From: Clostridiales bacterium
GTDB lineage: Bacteria; Bacillota; Clostridia; Peptostreptococcales; Anaerovoracaceae
NCBI GenBank assembly: GCA_012799165.1
Contig: JAAZLU010000136.1
Location: 1 to 11,193, forward strand
Length of the DNA stretch: 11,193 nt
Direction: 5' to 3'
Shown one piece after another: positions 5,713 through 11,193 of the stretch; the stretch's first letter is position 1, and each line of letters opens with the position of its first letter. A model generated the notes under the pieces. That model had not been told where the DNA came from and did not search any database. It worked only from the letters and a program-made list of their open reading frames with translations. A program made the translations under genes and the position numbers.

Positions 5713-5741
5713 TTTACAAGGCGCAGATTTTGCGCTATAAT
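5713..5741 (+). promoter_or_regulatory. Promoter of tRNA-Arg
   Basis: TTTACA (5713-5718), a 17-base spacer and a perfect TATAAT (5736-5741), ending 17 bases before the mature tRNA. The spacer contains an exact inverted repeat, GCGCA (5721-5725) with TGCGC (5731-5735). Confidence 0.85.
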
Positions 5742-5758
5742 CAGCCTTGCGTTTAAAT

Positions 5759-5834
5759 GCGCCAGTAGCTCAATGGATAGAGTACCTGACTACGAATCAG
5801 TAGGTTGGAGGTTCGAGTCCTCTCTGGCGCACCA
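5759..5834 (+). tRNA. tRNA-Arg (anticodon ACG)
   Basis: A 76-base cloverleaf with encoded CCA: acceptor stem GCGCCAG/CTGGCGC, D arm GCTC...GAGT with GG in the loop, anticodon loop CTACGAA giving ACG (read as ICG after deamination, for arginine CGU/CGC/CGA), and a T arm with loop TTCGAGT. The top pair of the anticodon stem (27-43) is a C-U mismatch; the rest is regular. Confidence 0.96.
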
Positions 5835-5839
5835 AAGCT

Positions 5840-5885
5840 AAAACCCCTTGAAAGTGCTGTAACTCTAGCATTCTCAAGGGGTTTT
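5840..5885. terminator. Two-way terminator between tRNA-Arg and the anti-sigma gene
   Basis: AAAACCCCTTGA (5840-5851) pairs exactly with TCAAGGGGTTTT (5874-5885); a further TGCT/AGCA helix extends it inward. The A and T flanks allow termination rightward of tRNA-Arg and leftward of the convergent sigma/anti-sigma operon. Confidence 0.85.
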
Positions 5886-5921
5886 GCTTTATTGTGTTTT
5901 CAGGCCTATAAGCCATTCAAT

Positions 5922-7160
5922 TTATTGAAAGCTACCATCCCACACGGGCATATTTGATATGTAATCGCTATGAATCGCCGGCACATAATAGAAGCCGTAA
6001 GATTTAATACCGTTTTCAAGTTCCGTCTCAGGTAGCTCAATATAGAAAAGGTAGTAAGGCATATATACTTCCTCAAAAGATGTTACGCGATAAACAAGTT
6101 CGATTTTTTTGACATATTCCGGTCCGGGAATTTCATACGGCACGCTGGTAATATAATTCCCGTTCAACAGCAATTCCTTTGCCTGCTGCGCGGAGATAAT
6201 AGGATAATCTCCAACTTTTTCGGAAAGGTCATAGTTATAACGATGTATAATGTGCAGATTATCATCAAAATCCGGACAAAATATTGTGTAATTAAAATTG
6301 TATCCTAAGATTTTCTCCGTAAGGTCTCCGCTACCTTCATAGACTTTATAAGTTAAACTGCGGCCACCGTCTCTGCCATATCGCGCAGATATAGCGAGCG
6401 CTGGTGACTTCATATCGACGATGCCGGCGTACTCGGCAATTAGATACTCCAGAGTCTCAGTTGCCTGCTCATCGCTAAGATCATCGTTGAATTTATATTG
6501 TTCGGGCAGGCTTAACGATTCTTTCATCATAATTCTCAGCCATCCGTCGGGCCAGACAAAAATTTCAATATCCCCGCATTCGACAATTGCTGCTCCCGGA
6601 ACGGTGATTTGCTCGTTCGGATTTATGTAAGCTGTCTCTTCCGTGACGTAGCTCTTATCGATGACAAGGCCCAGCGTATCGGCCGCATCTTTTGCTCTGG
6701 CGAGCATCTCGTCGGCACTGAGTCCGTGGATAGGGATGCCGGCGGAGTCTGACTGCGTGGTATTGCGGAAGACGGGCAAGCTTTCCAATTGACTGTCCAC
6801 TGTCCAAGGGTTATCGTTTTCGAGCTGGGATATATCGTATGCGCTGAAGCCTTCAAAGCCGTAGCCCCCCGAGTCCGCTGCGATTGTCAGCATGGGCAGA
6901 CCGCTCGGATGCATTGCAACTTCTTCCGGAGGATTGTCCGCTTTAGTTATATCGCCAATGGGAGGAATATCCGGCTGCACAATATCTCTTGACGGCAGCA
7001 ATTTGGAACCCGCATACACAAAGAGCGCAAGGCAAGCGGCAATCGCAATCCATTTTACCCATGTCTGTTTTTGGGTTTTTCTTGTTACAGCGGGTGCGGC
7101 TTCCAGTATATATCTATCATCGACTTCGCCGATGGCTTTAAAAATTAATTCATTTTTCAT
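5922..7160 (-). CDS. Probable membrane anti-sigma regulator of the ECF sigma factor
   Basis: A 412-residue protein with a short cytoplasmic N-terminus containing AIGEVDDRYILEAAP (residues 9-23), a pattern I associate with regulators encoded beside clostridial ECF sigma genes. A single membrane segment follows at about 35-51, preceded by lysines (N-terminus inside), and then about 355 extracytoplasmic residues. No HxxxCxxC zinc anti-sigma motif is present. It would hold the sigma factor at the membrane until an outside signal acts on the large outer domain; this is inferred from topology and position. The ATG overlaps the sigma stop codon by 4 bases (ATGA), so translation is coupled. The outer domain has YxxP-type and Trp/Tyr-rich strands, but I do not recognise its fold. 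Confidence 0.75.
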   Translation of the reverse strand: MKNELIFKAIGEVDDRYILEAAPAVTRKTQKQTWVKWIAIAACLALFVYAGSKLLPSRDIVQPDIPPIGDITKADNPPEEVAMHPSGLPMLTIAADSGGYGFEGFSAYDISQLENDNPWTVDSQLESLPVFRNTTQSDSAGIPIHGLSADEMLARAKDAADTLGLVIDKSYVTEETAYINPNEQITVPGAAIVECGDIEIFVWPDGWLRIMMKESLSLPEQYKFNDDLSDEQATETLEYLIAEYAGIVDMKSPALAISARYGRDGGRSLTYKVYEGSGDLTEKILGYNFNYTIFCPDFDDNLHIIHRYNYDLSEKVGDYPIISAQQAKELLLNGNYITSVPYEIPGPEYVKKIELVYRVTSFEEVYMPYYLFYIELPETELENGIKSYGFYYVPAIHSDYISNMPVWDGSFQ

Positions 7161-7717
7161 ATCGTAATACCTTCTTTCTCAAGGTGCAGCTTCAATTTGT
7201 TGCGCGTTCTGAACAGGGTGGATTTGACCTTGCTCTCGCTCATCCCGTATGCCTCGGCAATTTCCTTTATGGGGCTTGAATACCAATACCGACGCATGAA
7301 CAGCAAGCGATCCGTCTTCGAGAGCAAAGCGAGGAAGCGGTTAATCTCTTCCACCAAAACAATTTCGTCGATTGCCTGATCGACACTTTGGGACGACGGC
7401 ACACATTCAGCCAGTTCCTCCAAAACGAGGGCAGTTTCTCCAAAACCACGTTTTTCAGCAGAATATTTTCTGTATTTATCAATTGATAGATTGCGGGTTA
7501 TCCTGCCCAGGAATGTCGACAAGCAGTCGGGACGCCGCGGCGGCATAGCGTTCCATGCCCGCAGATATGTATCGTTGACACACTCTTCCGCATCCTCATT
7601 GTTGTGCAGGATATTGAAAGAAATATAGTGGCAATAGCGCGAATACTTTTTTGATGTCTGAACGATGGCATCTTCGGAACGTTCCCAATATAGTTCCACG
7701 ATTTTGTCGTCATCCAT
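7157..7717 (-). CDS. ECF-type RNA polymerase sigma factor
   Basis: A 186-residue sigma-70 family protein of group IV. Region 2 (about residues 20-88) contains EDAEECVNDTYLRAWN and the -10-recognising helix LGRITRNLSIDKYRK. Region 4 (about 122-178) has a helix-turn-helix, IKEIAEAYGMSESKVKSTLF, that reads the -35. No sigma 3 domain is present, as usual for the group. The ATG at 7717 follows AAAGGAGA by 7 bases. It is first in an operon with the anti-sigma-like gene and lies behind a promoter of ECF type, so it probably drives its own transcription. Its other targets are not visible here. Confidence 0.93.
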   Translation of the reverse strand: MDDDKIVELYWERSEDAIVQTSKKYSRYCHYISFNILHNNEDAEECVNDTYLRAWNAMPPRRPDCLSTFLGRITRNLSIDKYRKYSAEKRGFGETALVLEELAECVPSSQSVDQAIDEIVLVEEINRFLALLSKTDRLLFMRRYWYSSPIKEIAEAYGMSESKVKSTLFRTRNKLKLHLEKEGITI

Positions 7718-7760
7718 ATCTTTCTCCTTTTTGCTTCAATTGAAAGGCCTCTCGTATATA

Positions 7761-7788
7761 TACACGCAAAAAAACGTCGCTCGTTGCA
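7761..7788 (-). promoter_or_regulatory. Candidate autoregulated ECF-sigma promoter
   Basis: On the minus strand, TGCAAC (7783-7788), a 16-base spacer with a run of seven T, and CGTGTA (7761-7766). This AAC...CGT layout with a 16-base gap is the general pattern of ECF promoters, such as TGAAAC-16-CGTA for Bacillus SigW. It ends 43 bases before the sigma start codon. Confidence 0.65.
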
Positions 7789-7820
7789 TATGAAAATAAA
7801 ATCTTGCCGATGCTGCTTTA

Positions 7821-7850
7821 AAAAAAGCAGAGACGGTTGTTCTCTGCTTT
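7821..7850 (-). terminator. Terminator of the DUF4428-PNPOx operon
   Basis: On the minus strand, AAAGCAGAGA (7841-7850) pairs perfectly with TCTCTGCTTT (7824-7833) across a 7-base loop. The T run continues through 7821, giving six or seven T. It lies about 34 bases past the PNPOx stop codon. Confidence 0.85.
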
Positions 7851-7883
7851 AATCATACACTGAAAGCTTATTTGCTGCTTGGG

Positions 7884-8288
7884 TTAAAAATTATATATTA
7901 TCGGATCTGCGGTAAAGGAATATATGACAGCCTTGGCATTTTTCAGGTATAAAACTTCGCAATTCCCGTCGTCTGCGGCGTACACCCTCTTCAAGCTTGG
8001 ATTTGCATCGAGCATGTGCTCTCTAGCTTCCATTCTGTCGTCCTGAACGGCTTCCGCTTCTATCCTAATCCAGGTACCGTCGCCTCTGCCGGCGGAAATT
8101 TCTATTTTAGGGTTGGCTTTCATCTGCTTAAATACAGGCTTTATATTGCCGGTCTGGATATAGAGCTTGCCCTCGAAAATATCCGTCGCTCCGAAAGGGC
8201 GGACCCTGGGTTGATCTCCGTCAACGGTTGCAAGGAAAAACATAGGACAAGTATTTAAATAATCAATAACTTCTCTAATTTGATTCAT
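7884..8288 (-). CDS. Pyridoxamine 5'-phosphate oxidase-like (FMN split-barrel) protein
   Basis: A 134-residue protein of the PNPOx-like superfamily. FFLATVDGDQPRVRPFGA (residues 17-34) is the first strand pair of the split barrel, followed by LYIQTGNIKPVFKQMKANPKIEI (about 42-64), the usual flavin-site helix region. Members bind FMN or F420 and are reductases or oxidases of varied substrates; the true vitamin B6 enzyme is longer, so a B6 role is not claimed. The ATG at 8288 follows GAGGAGA by 7 bases and lies 14 bases inside the end of the DUF4428 gene, showing translational coupling. It is the last gene before the terminator at 7821-7850. Confidence 0.85.
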   Translation of the reverse strand: MNQIREVIDYLNTCPMFFLATVDGDQPRVRPFGATDIFEGKLYIQTGNIKPVFKQMKANPKIEISAGRGDGTWIRIEAEAVQDDRMEAREHMLDANPSLKRVYAADDGNCEVLYLKNAKAVIYSFTADPIIYNF

Positions 8289-9027
8289 TTAAAATCTCCT
8301 CTTCCGCGAGGCTCTTGTCGCGCAGTTCCAGAAGGGTGTCCTTTATCTCATTTGCCATTGTCTCGTATTTAAGATACTCTGCATTGCGCTTTTTTGTATC
8401 TGCCGCGGCTTTCAAAATTGTGTCCACGAGATCTTTCTTGGTGGAAATTGAGTCTAGTTTAATCGGGGTGCTTCCGCCTTCTTTTGTGCCTTCAATTTCA
8501 ACTGTATCGCTATTGATTTGGAACTTCATTTCGTTGAAGTAGGGTGTATTGACATAGATGATTACATCGAAGTCGTAGCTGTAGTTAAATCTTGGCGGAT
8601 TGTAGCTTTCTTGCGTAGTTTTGCCTTCGCTGTCCTTTACTTCGCGCATTATCTCGTCTTCTTCCTCTTCGATTACTACTTCGCAGCCGGTTATCTGGGA
8701 GAACTTGAGGACATCGGGGTTGCCCGCCTTTGCGCTACTGCCCGTGCTTACCATGAACATGCCCGCGCCCTCATCCAACAGAACTCGGCCTTCCTCGCCG
8801 CCCATAATGCGGGTGATGTTGAAGGCATTTACCAGCTGTTGATTCTTTTCTCTGTATTCGAGCTGAGCTCTGATTTCATCGACAGTGCTGCTGCGCCTGT
8901 CCGAAAACCACGGCGAGAGTTTTGAGGCGCAGTTCTTACACAAATTCCCGTCCTGTAACTTGCGGTTGCCGAAGAGTCCTATCTTCGATCCGCAGATATT
9001 GCAGATTTTTCTGTCAAAAAGACCCAT
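8275..9027 (-). CDS. DUF4428 zinc-ribbon domain protein
   Basis: A 250-residue cytoplasmic protein. Its N-terminus has a CxxC-17-CxxC zinc-ribbon (Cys9, Cys12, Cys30, Cys33) typical of DUF4428. Residues about 70-180 look like a beta-rich domain, with an acidic loop near 119-126, and the last 50 residues are charged and helical. Similar proteins occur in many Firmicutes and their role is unknown; binding of zinc is likely, but any nucleic-acid or protein partner is open. The ATG at 9027 follows a strong AAGGAGG. It is coupled to the PNPOx-like gene downstream and divergent from the threonine aldolase gene. Confidence 0.85.
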   Translation of the reverse strand: MGLFDRKICNICGSKIGLFGNRKLQDGNLCKNCASKLSPWFSDRRSSTVDEIRAQLEYREKNQQLVNAFNITRIMGGEEGRVLLDEGAGMFMVSTGSSAKAGNPDVLKFSQITGCEVVIEEEEDEIMREVKDSEGKTTQESYNPPRFNYSYDFDVIIYVNTPYFNEMKFQINSDTVEIEGTKEGGSTPIKLDSISTKKDLVDTILKAAADTKKRNAEYLKYETMANEIKDTLLELRDKSLAEEEILNESN

Positions 9028-9061
9028 TTTTGTTCCTCCTTGAATTTAAAAGCTCAAATCG

Positions 9062-9081
9062 TTATCTTCTAAAAAAGATAA
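9062..9081. repeat. AT-rich inverted repeat in the 9028-9229 intergenic region
   Basis: TTATCTT (9062-9068) and AAGATAA (9075-9081) are exact inverted copies, in the leader of the DUF4428 gene. The gap of about 200 bases between the divergent genes otherwise holds very AT-rich DNA at 9070-9115 and a weak minus-strand -10-like TAATAT (9100-9105). No gene is seen in it. Confidence 0.4.
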
Positions 9082-9197
9082 TTTTAAAAATCTAATTTAA
9101 TATTACACTAATCTTTAGCAAGATAAAAGAGAGGATTTGCGGGCTTTCAAATAGAATAAGACAGGAGATTCCGCGGCTGTATTTTGAGCTTCCGTCG

Positions 9198-9206
9198 TGG
9201 TATAAT
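9198..9206 (+). promoter_or_regulatory. Promoter of the threonine aldolase gene (extended -10)
   Basis: TGGTATAAT, a perfect TATAAT at 9201-9206 with the upstream TG of an extended -10. No good -35 lies at 17 bases (TGTATT only); a TTGAGC at 9184-9189 is too close. The -10 ends 23 bases before the start codon. Confidence 0.6.
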
Positions 9207-9229
9207 TTCATTTTAGGAGGATGTAAAAT

Positions 9230-10255
9230 ATGATTTCTTTTGAAAACGATTATAATGTCGGAGCATGTCCCGAGATTTTGAAGAGACTCGAGGAGACCAA
9301 TTTCGATAAGACCACAGGTTACGGAGGCGATCCCTACTGTGAAGCTGCCCGTGCGAAGATAAGAAAGGCAGTAGGAAATCCGGATGCTGATGTCTGGTTT
9401 TTAGTCGGCGGAACTCAGACCAATATGACCGTAATTGCGGGTATGTTAAAGCTTCATGAGGGGGTTATAGCCGCCAACAGCGGACATATAAGTCTAGACG
9501 AATCCGGCGCAATAGAATATACGGGACATAAGGTTATCGAATTTCCCGAGCACGATGGAAAGCTCAAGGCCGTCGAGGTGGAGAAATATCTCGAGGGATT
9601 TTTCGCGGATCCCTGGCATGAGCATCAGGTTATCCCCGGCATGGTGTATATTTCATGGCCTACGGAGTTCGGAACGCTCTATTCGAAGGCGGAACTTAAG
9701 GAGTTGCGCGATCTTTGCGATAAGTATTCGCTGACTCTTTTCGTCGACGGCGCGAGGCTCGGATACGGCCTTGCCAGCGATGCCGCCGATGTAACTCTCC
9801 CGGAATTAGCCGAACTCTGCGATGTGTTCTATATCGGAGGCACCAAAGTGGGTGCTCTGTTCGGAGAAGCGGTGGTGTTCACTAAGGGTAACACTCCGGT
9901 GTATTTCAAAAATATAATCAAGAAACACGGCGGACTGCTCGCGAAGGGGAGATTGCTGGGGATTCAGTTCGATACCCTGTTTACGGATAATCTCTACATG
10001 AAGATTAGTCGCCACGCCATGGAGATGGCCTACAAAATGAGGGAGATATTCCTTAGCAAGGGTTACGAAATGTATATCGATTCACCTACGAACCAGCAGT
10101 TCTTTATAGTGACGGACGAACAGGCGGAAAGAATAGGAAAGAAGGTCGCCTTCAGCAACTGGGCTGCTCTCGATGACGGCCGCAAAGCCATTCGCTTCGT
10201 GGCAAGCTGGGCGACAAACGAGGAAGATTTAAGAGTCTTGGAAGAAACAATTTAA
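9230..10255 (+). CDS. L-threonine aldolase family PLP enzyme
   Basis: A 341-residue fold-type I PLP enzyme of the beta-eliminating-lyase/threonine aldolase family, expected to split L-threonine or allo-threonine into glycine and acetaldehyde in the cytoplasm. Visible landmarks: GGTQTN (residues 60-65, phosphate site), NSGHIS with His86 stacking on PLP, FVDGARL with Asp173 and Arg176, and YIGGTKVGALFGE, whose Lys206 is the expected PLP lysine. The ATG at 9230 follows AGGAGG by about 9 bases. Length and motifs are complete. Stereospecificity cannot be read from the sequence; a related amino-acid lyase activity is the alternative. The M3 peptidase gene starts 12 bases after its stop, so they are likely cotranscribed. 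The glycine made could feed glycine reductase. Confidence 0.9.
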   Translation: MISFENDYNVGACPEILKRLEETNFDKTTGYGGDPYCEAARAKIRKAVGNPDADVWFLVGGTQTNMTVIAGMLKLHEGVIAANSGHISLDESGAIEYTGHKVIEFPEHDGKLKAVEVEKYLEGFFADPWHEHQVIPGMVYISWPTEFGTLYSKAELKELRDLCDKYSLTLFVDGARLGYGLASDAADVTLPELAELCDVFYIGGTKVGALFGEAVVFTKGNTPVYFKNIIKKHGGLLAKGRLLGIQFDTLFTDNLYMKISRHAMEMAYKMREIFLSKGYEMYIDSPTNQQFFIVTDEQAERIGKKVAFSNWAALDDGRKAIRFVASWATNEEDLRVLEETI

Positions 10256-10267
10256 CTGAGGGAAATC

Positions 10268-11193
10268 ATGAAGAAGAATATAGGAAAAATACTTGCGCTG
10301 CTCACAGCGCTCATAGTTTCGCTGAGTTCGCTCTCGCCGAGCTTTGCGGCCTGCACTTACAGCTCATATTATGATGAAAAGGAACATAGGGAGCTCGAGA
10401 GCAGCGATCTTGTCTACAGTGGCTTTGATCCCGCCGCTATGAACAACGCCTTAGATAGGATAGAGAAGAACAATAAATTAGGGGGAGATGAGGAGGAGCT
10501 CAGGCGAGCATACAAGGAGCTTCTAAGTGAGTACAACAGACTTCGCACCCAGAGTGCTTTAATAAGCATTCAATATTATGCCGATGTCCAAGATGAGGAG
10601 GCAGCCGCCGAGGAACGTCGGCTCAGCGAACTGGCTGTTGAATTGGGTGACAAGTCCTTGTTGGCAATAAAATCTATTCTGCAGGGCGCCATGAGCCATG
10701 TTATAGCGGACGAGGTGAGCGAAGCCAACCGGGAATATATCGAAGAATATGAGGAACTGAGCGAGGAGATGAAGGAGCTCATCAAGAGAGAAACTCAGCT
10801 GACCCAGGATTACCATGCTGAGATCTCGAAGGCTCAGGAAGCAGGGGGATCGTACGACGAAATAGTTCAGGCGGAGCACGATGCCACGGCGCCGATATTT
10901 CTTGAATTGGTACAAATTCGCGACAGAATGGCTAAGATAGACGGTTACGACAACTACTCGGACTATGCTTACGAGATGTATTACCGCGATTTCGATCCTG
11001 AGGATATAGCGGAGCTGAGGCAGGTGGTGAAGGATGAATTCGTACCTCTTGTGAACGAGTTCTACTATAAATGGGCGAGCCTTCAGGAGCCCAGAATCGC
11101 TCCCGCGGATGGAGAAAAAATTCTTAACCAATTGGAGCCCGGGATAAAGGGGGTTTCTCCCGAACTTTCAAAGAGCTGGGACTATATGAGGAA
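10268..11193 (+). CDS. Exported M3-family oligopeptidase (3' partial)
   Basis: The frame is open from the ATG at 10268 to the window edge (308 residues), with GAGGG 5 bases upstream. Residues 1-27 form a signal peptide (KK, then a hydrophobic stretch, ending PSFA). Cys29 follows FAA, so either a lipoprotein anchor with a poor lipobox or ordinary signal-peptidase cleavage is possible. The mature part is rich in acidic helices. IRDRMAKIDGYDNYSDYAY (217-235) with YYRDFDPEDI just after is the conserved pre-catalytic region of M3/oligoendopeptidase F-type metallopeptidases. The HExxH zinc site would lie beyond the window, so catalysis cannot be confirmed. The role would be cutting short peptides outside the membrane. 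It is probably cotranscribed with the threonine aldolase gene. Confidence 0.8.
   Translation, partial: MKKNIGKILALLTALIVSLSSLSPSFAACTYSSYYDEKEHRELESSDLVYSGFDPAAMNNALDRIEKNNKLGGDEEELRRAYKELLSEYNRLRTQSALISIQYYADVQDEEAAAEERRLSELAVELGDKSLLAIKSILQGAMSHVIADEVSEANREYIEEYEELSEEMKELIKRETQLTQDYHAEISKAQEAGGSYDEIVQAEHDATAPIFLELVQIRDRMAKIDGYDNYSDYAYEMYYRDFDPEDIAELRQVVKDEFVPLVNEFYYKWASLQEPRIAPADGEKILNQLEPGIKGVSPELSKSWDYMR

Noticed and set aside
7813..7830. Second hairpin CTGCTTT/AAAGCAG next to the operon terminator
   Set aside because: It would form only after the T tract on the minus strand has been transcribed, so it cannot act as antiterminator; it may be chance or a weak extra stem.
10559..11131. Minus-strand open frame of 190 codons
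   Set aside because: Antisense shadow of the M3 peptidase gene.

Overview
The window looks like chromosome of an anaerobic, amino-acid-fermenting member of the Clostridia (Firmicutes). Evidence: a glycine/sarcosine/betaine reductase component C gene, a TPP-riboswitch-controlled ECF thiamine transporter gene (thiT), AsnA-type asparagine synthetase, an OGG1-type glycosylase, a DUF4428 protein, strong AGGAGG ribosome binding sites and T-tailed intrinsic terminators. Base composition is close to balanced. I do not assign a genus. I see no phage, plasmid, transposon or CRISPR array. No gene-free stretch exceeds 300 bases; the largest gap, about 200 bases at 9028-9229, is described below.

Layout. 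(1) 2-1390 (+): the 3' part of a gene in which the C-terminal end of GrdC reads in frame into an almost complete GrdD; the 5' end lies outside the window. (2) 1372-2131 (+): promoter, TPP riboswitch, terminator and thiT, a classical thiamine-pyrophosphate-controlled transport unit. (3) 2167-2332: a two-way terminator shared with a convergent tRNA-Leu(GAG) gene and its promoter. (4) 2375-4388 (-): a TraX-family membrane protein and asnA. (5) 4370-5700 (+): divergent from asnA, a two-gene operon of an OGG1-like DNA glycosylase and a cysteine-rich DUF6125-like protein, overlapping by 8 bases. The asnA and glycosylase promoters overlap across one palindrome. (6) 5713-5885 (+): tRNA-Arg(ACG) with promoter and two-way terminator. 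(7) 5922-7788 (-): an ECF sigma factor and its probable membrane anti-sigma regulator, overlapping by 4 bases, behind a promoter that looks autoregulated. (8) 7821-9027 (-): a DUF4428 zinc-ribbon protein and a PNPOx-like flavin-barrel protein, overlapping by 14 bases. (9) 9198-11193 (+): a threonine-aldolase-family PLP enzyme and, 12 bases on, the start of an exported M3-family oligopeptidase cut by the window edge.

How the genes fit together. Component C of glycine reductase makes acetyl phosphate from glycine-derived carboxymethyl groups. Threonine aldolase would yield glycine, and an exported oligopeptidase would supply peptides, so the two ends of the window suit an amino-acid-fermenting lifestyle. 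That link is inference; the genes are about 8 kb apart and not in one operon. I found no obvious new defence or mobile system. The most unusual points are the GrdC-GrdD fusion, the overlapping asnA/glycosylase promoters with a probably leaderless glycosylase mRNA, the self-contained ECF sigma circuit, and a TPP riboswitch whose own helix strand can compete for the terminator.
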